A stretch of DNA of 64,000 nucleotides from Paramarasmius palmivorus (GCA_037176845.1 JAYKXP010000042.1:1-64000), one strand, 5' to 3'; counted from the first letter of the stretch, positions 22,762-35,804 are shown. Notes: a model not told the origin generated them from the sequence alone. Numbers and translations are program-made.

Positions 22762-25323
22762 ATGCGCTCAAGGAATGCGTCCAAGTCGGCACAGTATGTG
22801 GCAGACTCAGTTGACAAGGATGATGACGACGACGAACCCACACTCTTCAATAATAATGTGATCGACGGTTCCGATGTTGGTGGAGAAGATGATAGCAATA
22901 GGGAGTTTGACTCTGAGGATGACAAGAGACCGGAAGGCAAAAGAAAGCAAAAGAAACCTGTTGACGACAAGGATAGGGATGCCTGGGGAGCATTGGTGCG
23001 GAAACCCGAGACAGAAGAAGAAAAAGCGGACGCGGCTTGGCACTGCATCAGCCAAATGTATAAAAGCAGGGCCCGCATGGGTCAGTGGGCGTGGAAGAAG
23101 TTTAGGAATGACCCAAGGTTCAAGGTGAGTTGTTGTTGGCCAATTCGACTCGGAAGCGCTTACATTGAGTGCAGGGGGGGTGTAATAAATGTAAAGATGC
23201 GAATGTAGCGTGCAAGAATCACTCAGCCGCAGGAAAATGTGAGAACTGCGGTACTTCACCGCCTTGCTCAAACCTCAAACAGTGCCGAATATTGATGGCC
23301 ATGTTTGACTCTGGCTTGAGTGAGGAAAGAGTGACGAGGCTATACGTGAGCGGTGATTATCTATTTTCAAGTGCTGCTGACGATTGTCTTCAGGATTCGT
23401 ACCAGGATCAGTTGAAGAGCAAGAAGAACAAGAAGCAGGATGAAAAGATAACCAAAGAGAAGACGACGAAGAAGAATAGGGACAACATCGAGGTGAACCG
23501 AATTTATGTATCGTTTCAATCTTGATAAATCTTATTAACTCGTGAATATACCAGCATGAGCCGCAAGCTGGGCCAAGCAAGGGTAAGCGAAGGAATAACA
23601 CGCGAATCGAGTTGGACACTAAGAACCATGGTGTAAGGCTATTTCAAATGACAGCGAGGCTTTTGTACTAATATGGCATGCGAGGTGGCACCCTCCAGCG
23701 GTGCAAACACGGTAGACCGTCCAGAATTATCTGGTAAGGCTGGGGGAACCAGTGATGCCATGGCCAATGATTGGGTGGGTACCCTCTTCGAGTCATCTCA
23801 TTCAATCATTTTTAAAGGTTGTATACGTTCCAGAAGAACAATTTTGATTCTACGTGTAGAATCGACCCCTCACTCACGGTCAAGAAGGGACTCACACTTG
23901 AGCTAACGACCGAACAGGCACCAGAGGCCCACCGACTAATGGATGAAGTTGTTGCCAAGGGAGATGGTATGCAATTGGATTTGGATTCTCTAGTCATATA
24001 CTAAGAATGCGTTAGTCTCGACAATGCTCCAGCTTATTGGAGCGCTTGTACATGAATGCAATAACCTCAATGCAAAGTTGAGGAGCCGAGTGGAACCTGC
24101 GGTAATGGAACGCGAGTGAGTGTGTGTATTAATGACTTTGACTGATACTAAGATGCTGTACACAGTGGCAAAGACGGTATGAAAAGGTGAGAATTCAAAC
24201 GCACTTTTGCAAGGGGGAGATTTCGCTCAGTATCTTTCGTAGGCAAGGCAACGACGAGATCAACGAGGCGGATCGTATCGATCTGCAGCATCAGAATAAC
24301 AACTTCCGTCAAGCCAAAGTAGACTGGGAACATGAGCAATCGATGAAGCGTATCGAGATGGATCGCGAGCGGGAAGTGTTCTTGAAAGAGCGACAGGATT
24401 TTCAGCAGGACAGGGCGCGGTGGGAAGAGGAGAAGAAGAGATTGATTCAAGAGGTAGACGGTAATGCTAGGGATAACAAGGAAAGGTCACCCCAACTGGA
24501 AGCGCGGTGGACCTGCGAAAGAGATGCTCACCAAAAAGAAGTCCATAGACTGTTGCAGAGCAACAGAGAGAAGGATGCCGAGATTGAAACACTGCTGTGA
24601 GTATAATGCTGTGACTTATTTTACGTCTGACTAGCGGTCGCAGGAAGGAGCTAGATCACTTGAAAACGGCGTCGGTTTCGTGCGTGTTAGTATTGGCAAT
24701 CGAAAACGGAGTTGCGATTTTTTGACACCATGGTATTGACAGTCCATCTGAGAGTTTGCTACAAGATATTGAGGAACTTGTGGGGGCTCCTAGAGTATCG
24801 TGAGCTTTCGCTTTGGTCTTTTTAAATAGCTTGGAGTCTAATTCACTTTCCAGGTCGGCTGATGACTGTCCGAAGAGATTGGACATAATCAAGGACAGAA
24901 TCCGACATATTGCATCCATCGCCGTCAAGTATCACGACGGCGATGCATGTGATTTCTTCGATCGTGCCATTACCTACCTCAAAGAAATCCGAGGGGTATT
25001 GATAGAAGAGGTAAAGAATGATCATTACCTGACAGACTCCCATACAAAATCAGTGGTCGACACAGTCATGGGACTGTCGCGGGAAGTTATGGGTCTTCAC
25101 GCAGAAATGGAGGGATGGCGACGTACAGAGGGTGTAGATGAAGATGATTTGCGGCTCATAAAGCAGATCAGTCACAGGGCATCTGAGTCGATTTATGCTC
25201 GTTACTTGAGAACTTGTGAGTGGACTGTTTTCTTCAAATTTCATGCAGGGGTTGACCAGTGTTGGTTCAGTGAGTGCGTCTTCAGATGGAGAACAACCAC
25301 GCAAGAGGCCGCGGTTGGGCTAA
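22762..25323 (+). CDS. Nuclear coiled-coil protein with Cys cluster, function unknown
   Basis: A chain of about a dozen exons runs from an ATG at 22762 to TAA at 25321-25323 with canonical introns, several with a clear TACTAA(T/G) branch site. Exon 1 (22762-23124) is Asp/Glu-rich, then basic. Exon 2 (23175-23345) holds a Cys motif: GGCNKCKDANVACKN, then KCENCGTSPPCSN. A Lys-rich exon follows (23394-23492). Later exons encode a block with LIGALVHECNNLNAKLRSRV, and 24240-24600 encode a long charged coiled coil (around EREVFLKERQDFQQDRARW). The last exon ends in a classical nuclear localisation motif, PRKRPRLG. I cannot name the family; the Cys pattern recalls fungal Zn-binding clusters. I followed the frame across almost all junctions; the junction around 24690-24760 is least certain. 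Confidence 0.65.
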
Positions 25324-26891
25324 AATCAAGATATTTTGTAGCGAACCGTTTAGCATCTGTTTCTTCAATGCGAACTTTGGTACACCACCAGCTAAGCGTT
25401 CAGCAGATCGCCTCTAACCTCCAGGATTTGCGCGAATACACCTGTCGCGTAAGTCTTTTTTTCTCGTATCGAGTGTGGGGAAGAGCGACCTACTGGAGTG
25501 CGCATACTCGGGGAGATACCAGCCCTTCAGGTCGTTACGCCTGTTCGGCAGTGGGGTTTGCGAAGAAATCCGAACCGGAGCCCTGGGAATAGTCAGCAAG
25601 GAATAAAGTATGAGGCCAGATTATTACCTGTTATTGGCGCAGTCAACATTAGCTTGTCACCATCGTGGTCAGGGCAGATGACACAGAAACTCGTCTACTT
25701 CTTTGTAACTGGATGGGTAGCATGGGTAGAAGCTCAGCATCGGCGCGACCATATTCGGAGCTAGGCCGAATCAAAGTTTAAACAGCCTGTGAACTTACCA
25801 GGATCGCCAGCGGAGCTACAAATCGAGAGTCCAATGTGAAACACCGCCACAGCCATAATGATTAGCCATGTGGAATAAATGATCTTATATTCATGTCTTT
25901 CGTTTATAAAGCATGTTGAATGTGCTGCGGAGTCCTTGGCTTACGTTGCTGGAATGATAATTCTGTGCATCTTCCGGGGTTGACACGTTGACGTTGATGT
26001 CTTCGGTATTGCATTATTTCACGACCCGTGAGCAAGTTTAAGACAGCCGTTAAATTGAGAGGCGAGCGACAATGACATGCAATTCAAGGTTACCGTCGTC
26101 TAGTAATATTAGGGGAATCACCATAACTTCCGGGTGTCTTCCCCAGACTGCATAGCATTGCTATAGCTGGTATCGTGGTTATTGACCAATGAAGGGACCA
26201 TAATATTAACTCACCAGACTGCGTCGTGAAAATCAAGTTAATGAGACGTTGCGATGTGTATAGGTGAAAGAGTTTCAATCGTTAACCATGCGCGCAAGCT
26301 CCGGATTGATCTTAACAATGCGGTAAACAATCAGGATAGCTCTCAAACAACTTGAAGGTTCACGTACCACAGGGAATACCGAGTCAAGCGAGATCGGCAT
26401 GTTGAACCCTCATGGATATAGTGTGAGTCGCGAAAGTAGTCGTTGAAATATGCATGAATTTCCCGGGTGATCATCATGATTCAGCTTCTTGACAGTTACT
26501 CTCATGATTGCTGAACCTTTAGGTTTAGCTCTCTATGCAGCTCGAATCTTGGGCAAAATGACAACACATGTAAACAATTAGATAAAACGAAATTGGGGGA
26601 TTCTGTGAGGATCTGTTAGGATCCGGTCACGTTTGACCAGATGCTATCTGGTGAGAAAGCTCGAGGGCTTGCCAAGTTGTCGAAACAATGACAGGTTAAT
26701 GAGCGGGAAATGGTTAGAGATGATATGAAGCTGAAGGATAGCTGAGACAGAAGCTTTTGAGCTGGGAAGAGCTTGATAGATAGCACGAAACAGGTATATT
26801 GAATACACAATTCCGACTATGAGTCGGATACATAAATGTATTTATACTAGCTAGGGTATGACTGGATATGACTAGGTAAATAAGGAATGAC
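25324..26891. other. No supported gene
   Basis: Only short frames. Direct words such as TATGACTGGATATGACTAGG near 26860 are minor tandem traces. Confidence 0.35.
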
Positions 26892-27611
26892 TCAGAAGCT
26901 ATAGACATGTTTGACAACACCTATTTGTCCCTCCTCCAAACCTTCACTGTTTGAGGGTGTTCCATGAGCCTTAAACCCGAGGTGTGCCTCTACGAGGCCC
27001 GGTAAGCGTGACTCCCACGACGCCGTCTGAACAGGTCCTGTCATCAACACGACTATAAAGTGAAATATAAGCGACGTTTTTAGGCAAGACTGGATGAAAT
27101 CCAGCCTTTTTTGCTTCGATAATTTCTGGTACAGTTGAAGAAACTCATATTCGCCACCCGCATGACTGTTAACCGCAGCCTCTTCACCAGGGCGCACATG
27201 GACTAAGTCATCAACCCACTCAGAGTCATCAGCGGCATTGGGATCGTGCATGGGGATGTCCTCAAGAGGTAGGTCGTTCGTGTGCTCAAGAGTTGGCCGA
27301 TTACTTTCAAATTCTTGGCCATTATCAACCATATGGTCGTCGCCTTCAGGTATGCTGGATCCTACGGCTGGCGGACTGTGCGGTACCTCAAAGTGATCAC
27401 ATCCTATGCATGCATAAGAAAAATGAAGAAAGGGAATGTCAATGATTTACGCACCACGAACAGCTTCCCACTGCTCTCTTGCTATAGTCCACTGATCCTG
27501 GGACCTATTCAGGTCATGTACTTCTTTCGTTATCTTTTTAGACCCTACGTAGAGCAGCTCTCCATACTCGACCTTCACCTTGCCCTCGTGTCGGCGTCGT
27601 TTATATCCCAT
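26892..27611 (-). pseudogene. KDZ-type transposase, N-terminal fragment
   Basis: From an ATG at 27609-27611 the protein runs MGYKRRRHEGKVKVEYGELL, then the block VHDLNRSQDQWT. After a canonical intron (GTGCGT..ATGCATAG) it continues CDHFEVPHSPPAVG, EWVDDLVHVRPGEEAAVNSH, AGGEYEFLQLYQKLSKQKR and SWESRLPGLVEAHLGFKAHG. This order resembles the N-terminus of the Kyakuja-Dileera-Zisupton transposases common in agaricomycetes, which lies before their Cys domains and catalytic core. The frame is disturbed around 27040-27110, and nothing resembling the rest of the roughly 1000-aa protein follows towards lower coordinates, so it is a truncated remnant. Confidence 0.55.
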
Positions 27612-27839
27612 CCTTGGGATTGTAAGGAAGTTTTGTTCATTGAATTCGGTATTTAAGCAATATTACATGGGCACGTGTATCCTGACAATACTTTTTGGGA
27701 AGAGTGAGTTACTGAATTGATGACACGGCCGTTGACGGCTGGTGACAAAACATATCTCTTTGCTGGGCGAAGAGACCATATCGGGAAGGGAGTGAGGAAA
27801 ACGTCGGGAAACGCCTATGTTGATGGGAGAGAGGAAAGG

Positions 27840-28060
27840 TGTTGAGGCCTTGAGATCCAGTGAGAAATGGCCTGATGGTATCCGTTGGTATCCGATGATA
27901 TGCAACATCCTAGAATTCGTCGGATACCATCGGATACACACGAAGAACCTCAGTAAAAGGCCGGGTTTTCTGATGTATACTGATGGTAGGCGACGGTATC
28001 TGATGGCGCTGGTATGGGGTTGTATATATCGTCTCCTGCTCATGTTTTCAAATCAGAAGA
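27840..28060. repeat. Inverted GGTATCCGATG/CATCGGATACC words
   Basis: TGGTATCCG(T/A)TGGTATCCGATGATATGC near 27877-27904 is mirrored by GTCGGATACCATCGGATAC at 27918-27936, with further GATGGTA words to 28010. This makes a short imperfect hairpin. No gene is supported here. Confidence 0.45.
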
Positions 28061-30700
28061 ACTGATAACGACGAGTAACTCGATACACATAACTACCAAA
28101 GGCCGCACTCCATAACCAAAGTCCCGTCCTAACCGCAGACCGTTCTAGGCAGCCCCAGTCCTACTGCCAAAGTCCAAACCCTTCGCCCTGATTCGTGCTC
28201 CCTTCCCCTCTGCCAGGTCCGGTGTCGTCGTCTTCATGAGCGTCCGTCATTCGGACTAGGAAGCAACGTCAGCCTCGTGAAGGTTTGAAATATCTTGCAT
28301 ATAAACACACCTTTAAGGCCCACTCGTCACCATAACCACGATTCCCCGCGAATCTGCGAAAAAATTATCAGTGAGATGGAGTAATCTATGATATTATGAC
28401 GACGTACCTAAATTAGCTTGCGTATCAGTTCTGAAATGGACAAAAGTTTTAGTTAGACCTTTCTCAAAGATATCGAGGCAAGGAAGATACCGGAGAGTTC
28501 TTGAGCTGGGCACAGGGTTGGTGGACGAGTTGAGATGGTGGTTGGGGAAGAAAGGCACAAGGAAGAGGGACCCCTCTGGACAAAAAAACCGGCATTTACT
28601 TCGGCCCGAAACCTTAACCCGACAGATGTCAACTTCGACTTGCAACCTCGACCCGCGACTTTCAACTTCAACTTACGACTTCGACTTACTAACTTTTGCT
28701 AGTGAGACCTAGCCGTGCCATATCTAGGGAGAGGCAATTGGCGGAATAGCGTGTTGATTGAGAATAATATACGTCAAGTGCATACTACCCCGGTGTTCAG
28801 CGAACCAAAAAAAATGTACACCAATATTACCACAATAATGGACATCGTTCGCAAAGGTCGCAATTGATCGCCGTGCAAGCAAAGTAAAATATTGTTAGCA
28901 GCAAACAGAGAAAATATAAGTCCGGCTGCTCGAAAATTGCACATAAGAGGCAACAAATTAACAGGAAGCGCCTTGGAGCGCCCGGGATCAAAGTACCTAC
29001 TCACAGCCCATTGATACGTACTAACCTTCGATATGTCAAGGAAAGCTTTCCAAGAAGGGCTAGATCACTATATGCGACTACCAACCTGAGATACTCCTGC
29101 GTAGGTATCCTAGCGTGATTTCGGGTCTGAGGGTCGGAATCATTGCGGTCTTTCACTTTTGAAACTATGGATGACATATAGTGAAGTTAGTCGCGGAAAC
29201 TAGTTATCTGGACTGTTCTCATTGGCCACATATTAGCCGAATACGATGCTGCAGAGGAGGATTTTGCCGTTGATGCTCTATACATACCAAGTATGTGGTT
29301 GCATTAGTACACTCACCTGACTGTCAGGGCTCGTGCAACGTCCGACTAGTTTTTCGGGGGTAAAATGAGCCGTATCTGATACGATAAAGGGCCGGAACTA
29401 TAGCACCACATAGTCCATAGTCTTCATCTTCGTTATCCTTGGTTTCAGGTCATTGTTGATCATTGGAAATGAGCGCAAGGACTCATCTAAATCTTGCATA
29501 ACTATGAAGGAATACATACAGTAATGTCGCCCATAGTAAAAACTTCGGGAACTCATCGTCGGTTCATCATAATTCGTCACCGATGTGATCCAAACAAGTC
29601 AAGGTGTTCAAAAAAAAGGTGTTTGAACACGACATTGGACCTCTTGAACGCTGGATTATCAGAGGCCATCAGGTAACGAGGTGACAGACGTGAACTCGGA
29701 ATCGAGCAACCTTTACAGCCATGACCCTTCACTACTTTCAGTAGCGTGCACGTCACGGTTCCTCTAAGCCGTGCTCCACGAGATCGTAAAATGATCAACC
29801 TTGCCAAAACAACTCTATCATGATGCAGATGAGGAATAGCGGATACTCTTGAAGGATGTGACGTCTCACCTATTGGGTTCTCTTGTTCAATTGTAGCTGG
29901 AAATGCGCTGTATCTTTTCTCTTGAGGTGGATACTTAAAATCTGAAACTTCTCGGCTTCAACTAAGATGGAACGCGCTGAATGTAAAATACCGGTTACCA
30001 GACAAATGGCAACAGTTCCTCCCACGTTTAATGGAGCTCATTGCTACGCAATTTCACGCTTATGATATTGAGAAGAGCTGTAAAATTCTACGGGTCAATT
30101 CGCAAATTCAAACGCATATACAATACTCGTACCTTGACTGTTCCCCTCATGCCCATACCCTGTGCGGTTCCTCTATTTGCACTGGAGACGCCAAGGATTG
30201 ATTCATCAGCAAAAAAACAGTAGGTGGCCAAGAGTGCGTACGTCAAATTCGCCGACCTAGGCACACGGACAGCATTGATTCCTTGCTACCACTGTAGTAA
30301 GTCCGGGCTATCATGAGGGTTTAAGAATGTTTAAGCTTGGGAAAGCCTATTTACTTACGGGAGGTGATTAGATGCCCTTTCATCATCCAAAACAGTCTCC
30401 TTTCGAGCGCAGTCGTTTCCCTTGATGGCCGTTGGAATGACAAAAACCGCGAACATTAAAATCATAGGCAAGGAATCAAAAATAACGGTAACAGGCTAAC
30501 CCAGGATTCCCCTGAGTGCCCAAGTTATATCACGAGAGTAGTTTTTGCACTGACTATTGACCCCAAGGACACTGGAATTTCAGGTATTATTTAGCAGCAA
30601 CGTATTATAAATTGTCTGAGCAACATGACTGATATTGCAGACACTATGCTGCGGGCATCGATTAATTCAGTGGCTGATGGGCAGTGAATAGACCTGTACT
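28061..30700. other. No supported gene
   Basis: About 2.6 kb of short frames without domains. A low-complexity run of (A/G)ACTT(C/A)(A/G)AC words lies at 28622-28695. GAACACC(T)TTTTTTTGAACACC-like inverted words occur at 29608-29630. Nothing else stands out. Confidence 0.4.
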
Positions 30701-30703
30701 AAC

Positions 30704-30951
30704 CATCGTGGCGAGTATGAACATCAAAATTCCTACGGCATGAATCCGTAGTATGAGCTGGGGCGTCACTGGTTTCCGACATGTCGCAGCTAGAGCCATT
30801 ATAAAAAGTACGTTGAACGATTCAGCATCGTTGCTATAGCTCGCATGGGATAAATCTCAAAGCATGTTAAGAGTGCAAACTCACTGTACAAAATGCATTC
30901 AACTAGTGTAGCTATTACGTTGGCTTTAGCCACTGGCGTTGCGTCAACCAT
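30704..30951 (-). pseudogene. Multi-pass membrane protein remnant
   Basis: An N-terminal piece, MVDATPVAKANVIATLVECI, is followed by an intron-like gap and then ESFNVLFIMALAATCRK and PQLILRIHAVGILMFILATM, ending at a GTTAGT donor. This is the start of the serial agaricomycete integral membrane family also present at 58.2 kb. The splice phases do not agree at the first intron, and the expected next exons (the His-Asp block and later helices) are not found downstream, so it is probably dead. Confidence 0.45.
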
Positions 30952-31499
30952 TGGGGTGTGTAATAAACGGATGAAATAGCTGAGCACGGAAAGTCCTTTT
31001 ATAATTATTGACGGTAGTCCATCTGATAGTGATAAACATTGTGAGAATGATGGGTTTCACTAGGCTTACAGAAATGGTGGATGTAATTTTCATACAGCAT
31101 GAGATAAAAGTGCAGAATGGAAGGAAAACTGTATCGCCTTGATTTGACGGGTGAGCAATGCGGAAAGATCGTGAAGCTTCTCAGAGGGCCCCGCAGATAG
31201 TTGAAGGAAGGCAGATCAAGAAGGACTTTTTACCAAGAGGAGTCAGGAACCGACAACTTCAAGTTGAAGAGGGAACGGGTCGATCGCTAGGATAACGATT
31301 ACAAAAGCGCTGGCATGGCGTTTTGGATATAACGGCATGGAAAGGCGCGGTGTAAATGATGCCCTTCCATTCAGGAGTCCCAGAGTATCCGTATGGCACT
31401 CCATCACAAATGAAAGAAATCAATCCGTCACTTCGAGTTCCTAAAATGATACGGCAGCACAAGCTTGACTGTTGTAGGATCACTGTGGCTGTCGATGAA
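30952..31499. other. No supported gene
   Basis: Short frames only. Confidence 0.35.
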
Positions 31500-31745
31500 A
31501 TACTGTAATAGCTCCCTAGACAGATGTCTAGGTATAGGTGGCTTAGAGCCTTAGTTCACCCGCGACCTGGACACAACGAGGTTTTATAACGACGTATGTA
31601 CAAGTACTGGGGTAAAATATGACTAACGAAGGTAAAGAAACGAGCTTGTTTATATAGTAATGGACCGGGTAAACGGTAATGGGGATCCGGATATTGTAAG
31701 GAACGCATAGATGATGAGAAGCCAGCGTAGGCGTCACAAATACAC
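31500..31745 (-). repeat. Dispersed repeat R1 (copy 2, inverted)
   Basis: This matches 540-770 in reverse orientation. It begins near the palindromic CCTAGACAGATGTCTAGG and runs through GACCTGGACACAACGAGG, TGTACAAGTACTGGGG and AAGGAACGCATAGATGATGA. Confidence 0.7.
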
Positions 31746-32189
31746 TCCGGAAGCTCCGAGTAACAAGAATAGTGGATATGAAACCGAAGAGAATCTAGAG
31801 AAATTTTGACACAACTCGCTTGCGACGTTGACGGTATTATTATACTTCGAGTGACGGCACACTGCACGAGGTATTGAAGAGGAGTAGGCAGACCGTAAGA
31901 CTTCCAGCCCCAGCCCAGGAAACTATGTCGTCCAAGTGTGTTTCGCTCGTACTGGTCTCCAGTGAAAGCTGATATCGTTCACAATCATAGCGTGGAAGGT
32001 ACCAATAACAATGACAAAGTTAAAACTATACAGGGTAAGCTATCTCTCTCGTTTCACTCTACCATCTAGGCCAATGAATCTCTCCGTTACAAGTAGCGAG
32101 CCTCCTTTCGACTCGTGCTCCGAGATAACGACCGAGCTCTTCCTCGCTCAAATTCAACTCTCGAAATTCGCTGCTCGTTACCTCACGAG

Positions 32190-32495
32190 TCACCATTGTT
32201 AAAGGCGAGGAATATTATGACTGGAATGGTTTCCTCCAAGCAGTATTGGACTATAAGGGGAACGATCTCGTTCTCCTTTATCCCGATAACAAGGCGTTAC
32301 CGGCGGAAGAAGCAAACGAGAACCTTACCATCATCCTCCTTCCGGTCTCTCACCGCCCCAAGGTCCCAAATTCTTCAGAGGATTCAGTGATAACTTGGGA
32401 AACAATCGTACTACCCCTCGCGATACTCCAAGCTCTGTCGCAAACATTCGAACTACATTGCCTGGTTCATGACGTCAAGGTCGGCATAGGTATAT
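32190..32495 (+). CDS. Unknown protein fragment
   Basis: One frame has a convincingly protein-like composition: GEEYYDWNGFLQAVLDYKG, NDLVLLYPDNKALPAEEANE, then VITWETIVLPLAILQALSQ, ending near a possible donor at about 32480. Upstream pieces (from ATG 32011, with a short GTAAGC intron) do not join in phase. No domain is recognised. It could be a remnant exon. Confidence 0.3.
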
Positions 32496-32520
32496 GCCTC
32501 TGTGGATGTGTGTATTAATC

Positions 32521-33800
32521 ATTGATGGATTAGAATAGTGGACAGACTGAAAAACGCTCGATCATGTTGATCATAAACCCAATTGAACCCCAATGCTGGT
32601 AATCTTTACGAGGCAAAACGGGAGGATGCCACGAAAGACACCCTGGAAACATGCTATGAAACGGTGATCTCGGACTTTGAGGCGTGAGATTGATTAGATA
32701 ATCATTTTTTTCTTGTCTGCTGACATTCAAGTTGCGGCACACTCAACTATCCACATTCTTCCCTTCTATGCACCGGTGTCTTTGTTTTTGGCCTCTGCCT
32801 CCGGAGACGTGGTGTCGAACATCCCCTTGACTGACACGGAGACGTATTCAGCGGTATTGCCATTGTGCGTTCCACCCGCACTGGCACGAGTACTCATCAT
32901 CTCTCGCATGGTTTGCCTGCTCACATACTAAAAGGAATAGGGCGGTATTGGAGGGGTTAGTCCTATTACAATAGATGATGCGTGTTCACGATTTTTATCA
33001 CTAGCGTCGTTGCTCACATTCCTCACCAGTGCTTACAATGTACATCCTCATGCGCTCCACACACTGTCGCGTTCTATGCACTCCTCGGGGACGATACTAC
33101 GACTCAGATTGAGCCTATAAGGCCTGCCATCCTGCTCTCCGTATGCTCCATACCTCCGGGATCCTCGTGGATGCTACGACTTCGCTCCCCTTCCTCCACA
33201 AGGACATCTTTCTCTTGTTCCACACTCATTGCTGTAACATTGAAATCCATCGTTTCCCCGCTTCATCCGCCCGCTCAGCGGAGTCCCGGTTTTTTCTCGA
33301 TGATTCCTCTCTCGAACAACGAATGCCGTGGCTTGGTTTCATCGAAAGCCCTTATTCCTCTTGTTCCTCGTCAAAGCAACGAAGCAAGTACAGCGGTGAT
33401 TCGGGTGATCGGAGGAACTGGAATGGTCAGATTCCTAACGCGTTCGTGGCTGTTCATCGCCTTCTTCGTCTTCCCCTTACGTCACAATCAACTACATGAG
33501 GTCGTATTTTCGTACATAATCTCCGGACAATGCCTACACAAGGTTGAAGGAAAAGGAACATTATATCCAAGGCGGAGATTAGCAGATGCGAAGTCGGTCC
33601 GGGTTGTAGAGGCGGACGAAGATATTGAGGAGGAAACATAGGGTTTGCGTTCTCTATACCCGTACGTGTATCTAGTGGTGCATTATTCACGAAACTCGAT
33701 GAAGGTACCAAATTCTTACACATAGTGCGCTACTCGAAATCGCAATGGTTCCACCAATAGACGATTCCATGTTCACTTGGGTTCGGCATCCAAGAATGGT
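32521..33800. other. No firmly supported gene
   Basis: A 219-codon frame at 32982-33641 has an acidic tail (RVVEADEDIEEE), but it overlaps two other open frames and has no domain. It might be an upstream exon of a separate gene; I do not call it. Confidence 0.3.
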
Positions 33801-35013
33801 TCCACATGCACGATAAGAAAGCTTACTTGCTCGCTTGGGTCCTCTTAAGAAACGAGTTGCGCTTGATTCCACAAGTTTCCCTTGCCCATAATGTTCGTCT
33901 CTACGGCAACGAGCAGGCTTTTCGCGCGACACAATCCAATCGAAGGTGCCGATGCACGTATGGCAGATCCATACGAAGCGTCTCAGCGTTACGCAAGGGG
34001 TGTTCTGTATTTCCTCCGCGGAACCATCGGTATATTCGTTATCAGCAGATGTATCAAAGGTGTACGAGCTCGAAGAAGATTCGCCGTGTCTCTTTTCAAG
34101 TCTAGTATCTATCGCAGGGGCAATGCCATTGGCCGATATCTGTCGTACAAGCAACATCGGATTTGTGGTATATACTTCCCCATACTGGGAACAGGTCTTT
34201 TGCTGTTGGCTTTTTTCGGGTTTATAATGAATACGTGGTATACATTCATCTTTTTGTCTTGGTCGTTTCGAAGGCCATCTCTTGTACAGTTTGGACTTTC
34301 GCCGTGCGCCCATACTATTGGTCGAGCTGGGAAGTTGGTTCGCCGCCGTTGGCAATTATAACAGGGCTCATGGCTAGTGGGTACTCATTTTCTCCCCTTT
34401 CACGAACCTCACCTCTGGTTTTTACAGTTGGAATCTATTCCTCCATATTCATCACCGCGTCAAAGTGGAACATTGTGACGCTGCTCACTGGTCACTCACA
34501 CGAAAGGTTGCAGATATTCCACCAATTCCTTGGCCACATTTTCTTCCTCCTCTCTATGCTGTGAGTCTACCTCGTTAGTATCCAGTTCGATTACAGACTA
34601 AGGCAACCCATTTAGCCACTCCTTCCCGTATCTAGTTCAAAGGTCTCTCGGAATACAATGTTGGCTATGAGCCGATGAAGGAGCTCCAATATAGCATCTA
34701 TGTTACCAAATTGTCAGTGGTGTCGCACTGCTCACTCCGTTTCATTCCTCATCTTCGTCGTTTAGAGATTATTATTGGTCTGGGTTCGCAATGCTAGCCC
34801 TCTTGGTTTTACTTTGTTGGTGCAGTCTATCACCCATCCGAAATCGCTTCTACGAGACCTTCAAATACACCCATTATGCCAGCTCACTCACATTCCTCGT
34901 CTTATTCGTTCATTGTCATTATCGGTTCGATACCAGCTATTGGCTTTGGGCTAGTGTAACCGTCTATACGCTCAGCGTAGTGTACCGATTCCTCAGGATG
35001 GTTATTACCAATA

Positions 35014-35139
35014 GGGCTGTTCAATTTTAAAATTACCGTCAGTCAAAAACCGACCGTCCGCCCATCAGGGCCATTTTTCCCAGCCATATGGCAACGGACC
35101 GTCATTTTCGATTACGGTAATATGAGAATTGAACAGCCC
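35014..35139. mobile_element. 126-bp TA-flanked MITE inside the FRE pseudogene
   Basis: Terminal inverted repeats GGGCTGTTCAATT at the left and AATTGAACAGCCC at the right are bounded by TA at 35012-35013 and 35140-35141. An inner inverted pair (AATTACCGTC / GATTACGGTAA) extends the fold. Removing the element with one TA reconnects MVITN with NTRGSRKASFELMPAG in one frame, which shows it entered an exon. Confidence 0.85.
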
Positions 35140-35804
35140 TAATACCCGCGGTTCAAGAAAGGCTTCGTTCGAGCTGATGCCGGCCGGGATGGTGAAGCTC
35201 AGGATTCAGTGCGACTCTAAGGAGCGATGAGGAGTAGGACAGCATTGCTTCTTGCGTTTTTGGTCCGTGAAGCCTTTGCAATCGTACCCCCCTGGTCTTT
35301 CCTAGCTCTACTGTCACTCATGTTCAAATTTGGCAACCTCTAGTCACCCGTTCATTGTTATCAATCGACCCTCGGACCAGAATAACGAACTCGTATTTCT
35401 CATCCGGCAGGCCAAGGGTGTTACGAAGGCTCTTGCTCGGCATCTTCATGACAAAGATGCCAATGCTACGACATCAGTGCTTATCGATGGTCCATTTGGT
35501 GGAATGAATCACGACCTGGCGCTATACGAGCATGTTTTGCTTACTGGAGGTGGTATCGGAATGTCGTTCATCATGCCGGTTCTACAAGATCTGTTAAGTA
35601 AAACGAAGCGATCAGCCTATCCATGCAAATCAATCCAGGTATTGTGGTCCGTTCAGGAGGAAGGTATGTCACGTTGATATTCAGCACCAATTATGATGTT
35701 GATTCAGGGATAGATTCTATTTCGTGGATGGAGAAGGCTACTAGGGAATCGCACATCTAGCGCTGTTTATCAATATTTACGTAACAGGTACTGTACTATT
35801 TTAT

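Noticed and set aside
22602..23271. Long reverse frames opposite the coiled-coil gene
   Set aside because: The forward strand has consistent exons and Cys motifs; the reverse frames are Ser-rich complements of acidic codons.
33687..34355. 222-codon reverse frame across the ferric reductase start
   Set aside because: The forward strand carries recognisable reductase helices here, so the reverse frame is a shadow.
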